A stretch of 64,000 bases of DNA from Planococcus halocryophilus (GTDB lineage: Bacteria > Bacillota > Bacilli > Bacillales_A > Planococcaceae), in assembly GCF_001687585.2 (NCBI RefSeq), contig NZ_CP016537.2, forward strand, positions 2,080,001 through 2,144,000, read 5' to 3'. The translations under genes and the position numbers were made by a program. The first letter of the stretch is position 1; every line of letters begins with the position of its first letter. Below the pieces are notes generated by a model. That model saw nothing but the letters and a program-made list of their open reading frames with translations. It was not told where the DNA came from and ran no database searches. This document shows, one piece after another, positions 1 through 7,300 of this stretch.

Positions 1-1
1 T

Positions 2-49
2 GAAACAGTAATTAACGCTAAAATGAAACCAGAAAATGAATGGTTTTAA
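2..49 (+). CDS. 3' end of an unidentified plus-strand gene (partial)
   Basis: One frame open from base 2 ends with the residues KMKPENEWF and a TAA at 47-49, and this looks like a protein C-terminus. It converges with the minus-strand YolD gene. Only about 15 residues are visible, so the product cannot be named and the call could be chance. It would be host sequence if the prophage boundary near 530 is right. Confidence 0.3.
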   Translation, partial: ETVINAKMKPENEWF

Positions 50-90
50 AAACCGAAAATATCATTAAGTTGACTTCAAAAATGAGCCTA

Positions 91-453
91 TTAATCAATC
101 ATTTGAAGAGCTGTCAATTCATTCATTGACAACCGGTGCATTCCCGCAGGATCTTCATAGACAATTAAATTTCGATGTGCATTTAGTTCTTGAATAATCC
201 CGATGTGATAATGAAACTTTTTGTCCTTCCACGACTCCATTTTCACCTGACATTTTCGCTGTGCAGCCAAGATCAATTCTTTCTGTAGCAGTTGCAGGTC
301 ATATTCATCCAATTCCGGTTTTGCATCATACTTATCCTCATCGTACCAAGCACGTATTAAATCCACATGCTCGGTCAGCATCATTCCCTGCCACTTTATC
401 AACCCACGGTCCTTAATGCCCCCTATTTGTTTCAAGTGTTTATTTACTCTCAC
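91..453 (-). CDS. YolD-like family protein, SOS-controlled
   Basis: About 120 residues. The N-terminal IKDRG-IKWQGMMLTEH stretch is the hallmark of the YolD-like family, small proteins usually encoded beside Y-family DNA polymerases (UvrX/DinB type) and expressed in the SOS response. The exact role is not established. I place the start at GTG 453, because GAGGAG lies 9 bases upstream; the TTG at 462 abuts the ribosome site. A near-perfect LexA box lies just upstream at 478-491, supporting damage induction. The polymerase partner is not in the window and may lie to the left. It sits outside the candidate left attachment site, so it is probably a host gene, although phages also carry yolD. Confidence 0.8.
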   Translation of the reverse strand: MRVNKHLKQIGGIKDRGLIKWQGMMLTEHVDLIRAWYDEDKYDAKPELDEYDLQLLQKELILAAQRKCQVKMESWKDKKFHYHIGIIQELNAHRNLIVYEDPAGMHRLSMNELTALQMID

Positions 454-477
454 TCTGACCAACTCCTCACTAATATA

Positions 478-491
478 AGAACATATGTTCT
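478..491. promoter_or_regulatory. LexA (SOS) box upstream of the YolD gene
   Basis: AGAACATATGTTCT contains GAAC-ATAT-GTTC and fits the Bacillus LexA consensus CGAACRNRYGTTYG except for the outermost bases. It is palindromic and lies about 25 bases upstream of the GTG start of the YolD gene, overlapping its likely promoter. YolD-type genes are known SOS-regulon members in Bacilli. Confidence 0.85.
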
Positions 492-525
492 TATATTACC
501 ATGGAATTTGAGTGTGCAATCCTGT

Positions 526-541
526 TTGGCCAAATAAAAAA
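526..541. other. candidate prophage left attachment core
   Basis: TTGGCCAAATAAAAAA here matches TTGGGCAAATAAAAAA at 45656-45671, just downstream of the integrase, at 15 of 16 positions. The site lies between the terminator of the lysis operon and the YolD gene, where a prophage end is expected. The A-run is low complexity and the copies are not identical, so this is a tentative call. Confidence 0.4.
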
Positions 542-572
542 TCCTGCTAACCATTTTCAGATCAACAGGATT
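534..572 (-). terminator. terminator of the lysis operon
   Basis: On the minus strand AATCCTG and CAGGATT form a stem downstream of the amidase stop, followed by a T-run (the A-run at 534-541 on the plus strand). It would end the late transcript. Confidence 0.75.
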
Positions 573-576
573 AATA

Positions 577-1437
577 TTATTTCTTCAATTCATTTAATAC
601 AGCTTCGTAAACTCTAGCTGCAATGACGCCACTCTCTTCTCTTGAAGTGTTTTCTGTCGGTTTAGTTCCATCTGTGAAGCCAAGTTTTTTTGCGAGGGTT
701 GATTGACGATCATACTCAACTTTCCATGCTGGTGTCGGTTTGTCCACTTTATGTCCCTCCTTTGGCTTTGTAACTGGATTGGGTTTTGGTGCAGCTGGTT
801 TCACAACCGGTTTCGTAGCAACGACTAGTTTGCTATCGTCGAACTTAATGCCGTACCAATCGCAAGCCACCTTCGCTGCCACTTTACCGCAACGCATGCG
901 GTAATCGGATGTCAACATTAATTTCCGTGCTGCATGGTTCGTGAAGAACTCCCATTCGATCAATACAAAAGGTGCTACCGTTTCACGTACCAAATAGAAG
1001 TCGGTCCAAGTGCCAGGGACGCATGGAAATAAGCCCGTTCCCCAAATCGGATAGCCTGGGAATTCTTTTTTGTATTCAGCCAGTACCATTTGAGCCAGCT
1101 TCTTCCCATTTGCTGAAGTATGCCAATAAAAAACACCAAAGCCCCGTACAGAAGAGGCTCCGGCGTTTCCGTGATGCGACATCCCAATTGAGTTTTTATC
1201 TGAACGGTACTGCGCATTATAATTAGCGATGCGACTAGCAAGTAAAACGTCTGCCCGGTTAGAAGGTTGAGCACCATAAGTTGTCAACTTCCCTTTCAAC
1301 AAGCGTTCCACTTCATCACCGACTGCTGCATTAAACGAGTGCTCGGCCATCGCCGGGACACCTCCAGCTGCCGCAATTCCTTTGGATGGTGGATAGGTAT
1401 TTGAACCGTGCCCTTTGTCATTCAATAATTTTGCCAT
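577..1437 (-). CDS. phage endolysin, N-acetylmuramoyl-L-alanine amidase (Amidase_3)
   Basis: 286 residues. It cleaves the amide bond between MurNAc and L-alanine in peptidoglycan to lyse the host. The Amidase_3 fold is visible: zinc ligands at His10 (DKGHG), Glu32 and His88/89 (SHHGN), and the catalytic Glu in the IEWEF motif near 161-163. A Lys/Pro-rich linker at about 207-236 leads to a C-terminal segment (about 237-286, with GFTDGTKPTENTSREE) that resembles the cell-wall-binding tails of other Bacillales amidases. There is no signal peptide, as expected for a holin-dependent lysin. Its start overlaps the end of the upstream holin gene by 20 bases, consistent with translational coupling. 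Confidence 0.92.
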   Translation of the reverse strand: MAKLLNDKGHGSNTYPPSKGIAAAGGVPAMAEHSFNAAVGDEVERLLKGKLTTYGAQPSNRADVLLASRIANYNAQYRSDKNSIGMSHHGNAGASSVRGFGVFYWHTSANGKKLAQMVLAEYKKEFPGYPIWGTGLFPCVPGTWTDFYLVRETVAPFVLIEWEFFTNHAARKLMLTSDYRMRCGKVAAKVACDWYGIKFDDSKLVVATKPVVKPAAPKPNPVTKPKEGHKVDKPTPAWKVEYDRQSTLAKKLGFTDGTKPTENTSREESGVIAARVYEAVLNELKK

Positions 1438-1708
1438 TTAAAAATTCCCCCTCTTTCGGTTGTCCTTCACGCTGCTTCACGCATTCGAAAAGGCCAGTAG
1501 CTGCAAGACCTGCCAAACCACCTGCCCATAATCGATTGACGTAATCTAAATCGGTGAATGGTTGTGCTGCAAAGCCAATTAATAGACCGACCAGTAAAGC
1601 CAGTACTGGGATAAAGTTGATGGGCATGTTCATTGCCTTTTTAATCATTTCCACTAATGCTGTGATGATTGGCGTAAGAATCCCTGCAAATATTAATACT
1701 GCTGCCAT
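1418..1708 (-). CDS. holin, Phage_holin_5_2-like (A118 type)
   Basis: 96 residues with two or three hydrophobic segments: about 4-22, 32-50 and a third around 60-75 containing AGGLAGLAATGLFE. It ends in a charged cytoplasmic tail. The AGLAATG motif and overall plan resemble the small holins of Listeria/Bacillus siphophages. It forms membrane lesions that release the endolysin. The gene overlaps the amidase by 20 bases and follows a second holin-like gene with two bases between them. A two-holin cassette is common in Bacillus phages, where one partner may act as antiholin. Confidence 0.8.
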   Translation of the reverse strand: MAAVLIFAGILTPIITALVEMIKKAMNMPINFIPVLALLVGLLIGFAAQPFTDLDYVNRLWAGGLAGLAATGLFECVKQREGQPKEGEFLNGKIIE

Positions 1709-1710
1709 TC

Positions 1711-2256
1711 TTATTCCTCCTTTTTATTGTCTTGCACAATTTTTTCTTGCTGAACTTGCTGAATCTCTTTAATCAATACAGCTTTATCAATCGTTTCAAG
1801 CATGGGATCACGAAGTAATTTCTGTTCTTTGCCCCCTGGATCCTTATTTAATTTATCCAATGCATTGTATAGAATCGGTGGAATTGGCAAACCCATCTGT
1901 GCACAATTTTCTAAAATGGAAAGACCCTCATTTACAATAAAAAAACTAGCAACTCCCATAATGATGATGCCGTTTGTATCTTGACCCATATGAATAAAAA
2001 AGTATTCGATGCCGGCTGTCATAGCCAATACAACGAATACTGCGAATTTCTTTATGAGCCCAGCCATGCCAAGTGTGCTATTTAATGATTTGGTCATCCA
2101 AGCGCGAAGTAGCCCAGTGATCATATCGAGAAACATAAAAAATAATAATACGACGGTTGCCTCATTGATCAAGCCCGCCAAATATACCGCAAAACTTGTC
2201 AATGCTGCCAAGAAACTCTTCACCCCCGCAACCTCCCATCTGTGCATATCCCTCAT
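1711..2256 (-). CDS. holin family 4 (toxin secretion/phage lysis holin)
   Basis: 181 residues. Hydrophobic segments lie at about 13-48, 67-87 and 95-112, with the LDMITGLLRAWMTK motif (near 43-56) characteristic of Phage_holin_4 proteins. The C-terminal third is hydrophilic and charged (KEIQQVQQEKIVQ), longer than in minimal members of the family and probably cytoplasmic. It is the first gene of the lysis cassette and is followed by the small holin and the amidase. Which of the two holins is the effector cannot be decided from sequence. Confidence 0.82.
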   Translation of the reverse strand: MRDMHRWEVAGVKSFLAALTSFAVYLAGLINEATVVLLFFMFLDMITGLLRAWMTKSLNSTLGMAGLIKKFAVFVVLAMTAGIEYFFIHMGQDTNGIIIMGVASFFIVNEGLSILENCAQMGLPIPPILYNALDKLNKDPGGKEQKLLRDPMLETIDKAVLIKEIQQVQQEKIVQDNKKEE

Positions 2257-2299
2257 CCTCCCTCATATCTCAAACCCCCTTTTAAGCTTTTCTCTGTAT

Positions 2300-2326
2300 A
2301 AAAAAAAGAGTGCCAGTAGGGCACTC
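2300..2326 (-). terminator. intrinsic terminator ahead of the lysis cassette
   Basis: GAGTGCC and GGCACTC (2308-2314 and 2320-2326) form a stem followed on the minus strand by a run of T residues. It lies directly after a 20-codon ORF and before the holin genes, so it may limit or attenuate read-through into lysis. Confidence 0.7.
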
Positions 2327-2334
2327 CTCATCGC

Positions 2335-2397
2335 TTACTTTCTGTTCCATAACCAAATCGTAATACACCCGATAAGGTACAAATATATCTCCTGCAT
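2335..2397 (-). CDS. tiny hydrophobic peptide before the lysis cassette
   Basis: A 20-codon ORF, MQEIYLYLIGCITIWLWNRK, with a purine-rich GGGGTGAGG upstream of the ATG. It is a hydrophobic stretch capped by Arg-Lys, as in very small membrane peptides near phage lysis genes. It is followed at once by an intrinsic terminator and preceded by a long inverted repeat. I do not recognise a family; it could be a leader peptide or XkdX-like remnant. Confidence 0.45.
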   Translation of the reverse strand: MQEIYLYLIGCITIWLWNRK

Positions 2398-2406
2398 AGC
2401 CTCACC

Positions 2407-2466
2407 CCATTTCATTTGAATGTTTTATCCTACAGCTGGCAGGAGCGAAACATTCAAATGAAATGG
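2407..2466. repeat. perfect 19-bp inverted repeat
   Basis: CCATTTCATTTGAATGTTT at 2407-2425 is repeated exactly in inverted orientation at 2448-2466, with a 22-base loop between. The transcript would fold into a long hairpin. It has no T-run, so it is not a plain terminator. It lies between the plus-strand zinc-ribbon gene and the minus-strand 20-codon ORF. Confidence 0.85.
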
Positions 2467-2550
2467 TCTTAGCTAAACAAACTAAAAAAAGCTTGTAATT
2501 TCTCATGAAGGGGTTAACGTAAGGTATCCCAAACCAAAGGAATGATAAGC

Positions 2551-2736
2551 ATGTTTTTCTGTATTAACTGCTCACCGGTTTTATATGACGTTTCACAACG
2601 TGATGATTACTCGTTTCACTACTACCTGTGTCCAAAATGCAAGGTGAACTCAAAGTCGGAAATCTTCTACCAAGGCAAGTTTTTATATCGTTCGCCGAAA
2701 GATTCCCGATGGATGACAAAACCGAACAAGTGCTAA
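2551..2736 (+). CDS. small zinc-ribbon protein (plus-strand moron)
   Basis: 61 residues from ATG 2551; AAAGGA lies 9 bases before it and abuts the alternative ATG 2542. Two Cys-X2-Cys knuckles (FCINCS near the start, LCPKCKV near 29-34) suggest a single zinc ribbon. No family is recognised. It runs against the surrounding late operon and has its own strong terminator, the layout of a moron or lysogenic-conversion gene expressed from the prophage. Confidence 0.6.
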   Translation: MFFCINCSPVLYDVSQRDDYSFHYYLCPKCKVNSKSEIFYQGKFLYRSPKDSRWMTKPNKC

Positions 2737-2743
2737 AAAGAGA

Positions 2744-2770
2744 GGCGCCCGCATCAGTGGGCGCCTTTTC
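2744..2770 (+). terminator. terminator of the zinc-ribbon gene
   Basis: GGCGCCC (2744-2750) pairs with GGGCGCC (2759-2765), followed by TTTT. It starts a few bases after the plus-strand stop codon. Confidence 0.85.
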
Positions 2771-2851
2771 CAATTCACTTCCCGCACCGCTTGTTCCTTA
2801 TACATAGCAGGTTTCCCCTCGATGCTACTTGATTTATTTCTAATTTGAGCA

Positions 2852-2883
2852 AAACAAAAAGAGCGCCCGGGTGGCCACTCTTT
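2852..2883 (-). terminator. probable terminator after the acetyltransferase gene
   Basis: AAAGAG and CTCTTT frame an imperfect GC-rich hairpin on the minus strand, followed by a T-rich tail. It lies downstream of the acetyltransferase and would close the tail operon. Confidence 0.5.
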
Positions 2884-2915
2884 GATTAATATATTCTATT
2901 AAGAAACACTTCTCA

Positions 2916-3395
2916 TCATAGTATTTTTAATAATTGGTTCTGTGAGTCAATCGTAAAGCCACACTTAGTATAGAAATTGATTTGTCGCTTTCTCTCTTCC
3001 TCATCAAATGAAACCATATTGCCAGTGACTTTTTTTATGCCCCTTTGTTTAGCTATTTCTAAAGCTTGGTTCATCAATAAAGTCCCGTAACCTCTTCGGA
3101 ATGGTTTAGTTAATTTTGGAGAATAGCTGGGTTTATACAAAACCTTAATATCTCCAATTACCATTTGATCATTAACGAAACTCCCTAACAAAGTGGACCT
3201 ATAAAATTTAGTTGTATCGGTATATAACAATTGAATAGTAAGGCTATTTTCATCTGATTCCGCTATCCCTAACAGTACAGGTTCACCATGTTCTGTCATA
3301 GCAATCTCATAAAAATCACTTTTGCTACTATAAATTTGCAACTTCATCATTTTTATCTTATTTAGCAGTTTTGTACAAAGATTATTCTGCCTCAT
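2916..3395 (-). CDS. GNAT-family N-acetyltransferase (prophage cargo)
   Basis: 159 residues. The C-terminal half carries the acetyl-CoA binding motif A, RRGYGTLLMNQALEIAKQRG (about 107-126), followed by the strand-helix and a FYTKCGF motif typical of GNAT enzymes, which move an acetyl group from acetyl-CoA to an amine. The substrate is unknown. Its ATG overlaps the stop of the preceding small gene (ATGA), so it is translated with the tail operon, although an internal ATG at MKLQIY is an alternative start. An acetyltransferase here is an accessory gene, perhaps modifying a host protein or toxin. Confidence 0.78.
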   Translation of the reverse strand: MRQNNLCTKLLNKIKMMKLQIYSSKSDFYEIAMTEHGEPVLLGIAESDENSLTIQLLYTDTTKFYRSTLLGSFVNDQMVIGDIKVLYKPSYSPKLTKPFRRGYGTLLMNQALEIAKQRGIKKVTGNMVSFDEEERKRQINFYTKCGFTIDSQNQLLKIL

Positions 3396-3667
3396 ACTAA
3401 TCTCTCTCTGGATTTACACAGCTTATCCCAGACATCCTTTCGCTTTTCTTTCAAGTATTCATCTTCCTCTTCTTGGCTTCTGAAGCGCATAAAAAACTTT
3501 AGCGCCTCATCCAGTTCATCTGGCACCCCTTTTTGAAAATTGAACACCAGACGGACTACCATGACGCCCTCTGATCTGTAGTGAACAATCGCTCGTCTTT
3601 TTGGCCAATCAAGATACGTCATGCCTTCTTTAAAATTAAGATTCATCTCTATTTCCCCTTTCCCCAA
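3392..3667 (-). CDS. hypothetical phage tail-region protein
   Basis: 91 residues, no recognised family. The N-terminal half looks like beta strands (MTYLDWPKRRAIVHYRSEG) and the C-terminal half is a charged helix rich in Arg, Lys and Glu. It lies between the tail spike accessory genes and the acetyltransferase, with an ATGA overlap to the latter. A small internal or tail-fibre-associated protein is possible, but nothing in the sequence decides it. Confidence 0.6.
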   Translation of the reverse strand: MGKGEIEMNLNFKEGMTYLDWPKRRAIVHYRSEGVMVVRLVFNFQKGVPDELDEALKFFMRFRSQEEEDEYLKEKRKDVWDKLCKSRERLV

Positions 3668-3701
3668 TATCGTTATTCGACAAGGAGAATGAGAAATCCT
3701 T

Positions 3702-3926
3702 TTAAGAAGGCATTGGTGTTAATAGTTCCGTTAATTCCACACGAACCATTTCAGTCATTGCTTCGGTTGATCCACTATTCGTAAAAAAATCGGCTTGTGT
3801 AACGACCACATGGCCATTAATATTGATTTGGCCACCCATAGTATTGAAATGAATCTGTACCATCGGTTCCTCCTCCTGTTCCGTAAAACGAATGTTACTG
3901 ACTGCGATTTTTAACTTCTCCATCAT
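3702..3926 (-). CDS. hypothetical phage protein
   Basis: 74 residues, predicted beta-rich (VQIHFNTMGGQININGHVVV) with a helical C-terminus. No family is recognised. The ATG overlaps the TGA of the upstream DUF1617-like gene, so the two are probably translationally coupled. Such small genes commonly follow the tail spike in Bacillus and Listeria siphophages. Confidence 0.6.
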   Translation of the reverse strand: MMEKLKIAVSNIRFTEQEEEPMVQIHFNTMGGQININGHVVVTQADFFTNSGSTEAMTEMVRVELTELLTPMPS

Positions 3927-4375
3927 TTATCATCCTCTCCTTCTATAGTCTTTGGCTCGACAACCTGTTCAAATGCAGTATATAAATGCTCGTAAGCAAT
4001 AGCTTGTTTTCCAGCCAGCTCGCCTTCATAGTCATCAATTGCATTTTTCAAAGACAGCAACATCACGAGCGAATCGCCATCATCAATTACATAATGCTCT
4101 TTAAAATACTCTTCCTGCTGCTGCTTGAAGGCAGCCACATCTTCAATGTCAAATTCACCATTTTCTTTGCGCTTAGGTTCCTCTTTCCCATTTACCATAG
4201 CGGTTCCGGTATGTTCTTTAATGATGGCCATCTCTTCTTCGGCGACTTGGTTTAGACGCTCCTGCAACAAGTTCTGGAACCGCGTACGATGAATCGATTT
4301 GAGCCCTTTCAAAGGCATTTCCGACAACAGATTTATGATATTAGCTAACTGAGAATATTGGATTTTGACTTGCAT
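3923..4375 (-). CDS. DUF1617-like phage protein
   Basis: 150 residues, mostly helical. The pattern of an N-terminal helix with LxxLLSEMPLKG, a central acidic insertion, and a C-terminal LKNAIDDYEGELAGKQAIAYEHLY helix resembles DUF1617 proteins, found just after the tail spike in Firmicute phages. The function is unknown. It has a good AGGAGG site and follows the tail spike stop by 15 bases. Confidence 0.6.
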   Translation of the reverse strand: MQVKIQYSQLANIINLLSEMPLKGLKSIHRTRFQNLLQERLNQVAEEEMAIIKEHTGTAMVNGKEEPKRKENGEFDIEDVAAFKQQQEEYFKEHYVIDDGDSLVMLLSLKNAIDDYEGELAGKQAIAYEHLYTAFEQVVEPKTIEGEDDK

Positions 4376-4390
4376 CTTATTTCCTCCTTT

Positions 4391-7300
4391 TTAATAAGCG
4401 ACAACATATCTTAAAACTTGCCCAGATTCTGTTCCACTCTTGTTCCGGTCGTGCCCGGATATCGTGGTGTTTGTGGCATACAAGTATTTATAGGCGACAG
4501 GTGGGACTGCATCGTTTACATTTGCAGCTCCCAGGATATGCCAAGATCCGCCATTTAATATACCGTACCGCTTTGGAATCATGGTGAAATTCCAGTCACT
4601 ATTTGAAACACTTCCATTGACATATCTTCCCCAAATTAATAGCCAGCCATTTGGACAGTCGGGTAGTGATCGGCTTGGTGCAATACTTTGGGAAGCCTGC
4701 ATAAAGACACCACCGGACCAAAGTAAATCAGAACCTGAAAAACCAATTGGTGAGCCATTGTAACGCAAGGTTTCATCTTCGATAGATAATGTCTGCCCCT
4801 TCCCGCTTAACTGCAGGGTATTGGTCGAAATAATTGAGCTTGCAAATGTATTGGCGTACATCGCTATTTCTGATTCCTTCCCACGATGAAGTAAAATTCT
4901 GTCGTGTGCATATTCCGCAATTCCACCTTGTGTATCGAATAGTAAACTGTCTGCACGAAGCTGCATCGCGTAGTAAACCTCTCCGCTAATACTATTTGTA
5001 ATAGCTAAGGCATTATCGTTCAACGTGGTACGCGTGAGGACTTCTACTCCACTTTGGCTATCCTTTTCTATAAATTCGGCCATGCCACTAGCTAATGTGA
5101 AACTACGAGAAGTGCCTGTGCCAGATTTGAATGTAACTCCATCAATCGTTCCAGCGGTGATATTTCCTAGTTGACCAGTAATATCGGATAATACCGTAAC
5201 CGCTCCTATCAAGTTAATTCGACTGGCGTCAATATCAACAGTTGTGGCCGTTTGATTGATTAGCGAAACAAGCTTGTTTCCGTTAAAATCCGTTGTGCTC
5301 ACCTTTGATGAGATTTGTCCGGCCTGTACAGTCAACGCAGATTCTGCAGAATTCATTCTTCCAGTTAAGCTATCCATACTGCTTTGGCTTGCTTTTAACG
5401 CAATGGAATTCGAGAGCTGCGTAATGGATGATTCGGAAGAGGTCATCCTTGTTTTGAGAGGATCTATTTCAGCCGTCTTCAATCCATTCACTTTTGCCTG
5501 TGCACCCGCTGTGGTTTCCACTTGAATCCAAGGACTCCAACTTGTGGTTGAAATACTTCTCCGCTCGAACGTTCCATCCGTACTGGAGAATCGTTGAATG
5601 ATGGCTCCACCGCTGCTGTCGCTCCAAGGAACTTCAGTGGTCAGATAACCATAAGTTGCCGTACCCGTCACACCTAAGACCGTTCTCCTTTTGAACTCTT
5701 CCACCGTTTGGCGTTTGTAGTTGGACCAGTAAAATTGCGGCTCTTCATTTGCATCCCGCGTATCTTTTGCCGATTTCGCAATGGCGATTGAATCGTCAAT
5801 TTCTGCTTGAGATACTTTGGAGCTAACCACCGTGCTGATTCCGGAAACACTGACTTCAAGCGATGCCAGTTGAGTGCTGACACTGGAGACATTTCCTACA
5901 AGCGTATCCACCTGTGTCTGGGCCGCCTTGAGCGATATTGAATTCGACAGCTGCGTGATAGAAGACTCTGCGGAAGAAACTCGGGAACCCACGGCCGCAA
6001 CTGCTGCATTCACATCTTCTGGTGCCGGTGACCAATCGGTTGTTTTATTGCCTCTTTCTACTTTTATTTTTGTGATTTTGAAGAAATTGCCGGTATCATA
6101 AGTCGTGTAAAACTCTAAATAGTTATCTGCTCTTGTAGGATTTGCGCGATCGAACATTTTAGTTTCCACACTAAATCTGCCTTTTATGGTATCCCCAACG
6201 GCTCCTGTAAAGGCTATCGTTTTTGATGTGAAGTACTTAGGTCCAGGATTGTTGGAGTTATAAACCTGCATGCGTGGGTTCGCGGTTCCCACGACCATTT
6301 CCACATCAAATGAAATGGTGATGTCTGTACCATCTTCAATATCCATGTAGCTTTTCCCTACATTGAGAGATCTGTACTCAAGTCGGTAGCCTCCCTCGAG
6401 ACCTGAAACAAAAAGGCTTTCGCTATCAAGTAAGCGGTTAGTTCCACCTATTTCCAAAGCTCCCAATTCGCTTTGCAAGGAACTGACATGGGTTGAGATG
6501 CCACCAACATCCACTTTCAGAGTAGCCAGCTGATTGTTAACAGAAGTTATTTGTCCAGCAATTGTATTAACTTGCGTCTGTTCAGCTTTCAAAGCAACAC
6601 TGCTACTAAGCTGCGTAATACTGCTTTGGGCATTTGAAATGGAAGTCGTATGACCGCTAACCGTCTGGGTTAGAGCTGAAACATTGGTACTAATGGAGTC
6701 GGCTTTCTGATTGACACTGGATGCATACTGCTGCACATTGTTGATCGATACGTCTACTTCTTCCGGTGCAGGGGTATAATCGGTCGCTTTATTGCCGCGT
6801 TCAATCTTTACCGATTTGATAAAAACGATCACATCGGTTGTGTCCGTACTATCTTTGAAGTAGGCATAAAGACGAATTGTTTCCCCCACATCCGCGCGTA
6901 CTGGCATGGTTAAAGTGACCACGCCTTTTCGCCATCCATCACCCAAATCTTCTGTTTGTGAAACTCGACCGGTCGGCATAGTTCCAGTTTCCCCAGAGGC
7001 CGGCGGTTTGAAAAACTTGCCCCCGACCCCCAAATTATTGGGCGCCACAGAATCCGTTTTGTAGACAACGGATGTTGTAAATTGATCTCCTGCTTTAAAA
7101 GGTAATCCGGGAGGCACCACCAAATACAAGCGACCCGTGCTACTATTCACGACCACTTTGATCAATCCTTCATCTAAGACAACGCTCGTAATTCCGGTAT
7201 AGGTACCAAACCCATCTATTTTGGTGAACTTTGAGCTGTTGGTTGCTAAGTTGCGCCCGCCAATTTCCAGTTCACTCATCTCGGTTGCTAGAGAAGTTAC

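Noticed and set aside
972..1226. 84-codon plus-strand ORF across the amidase gene
   Set aside because: Antisense to the well-supported amidase, no ribosome site, composition of a shadow frame.
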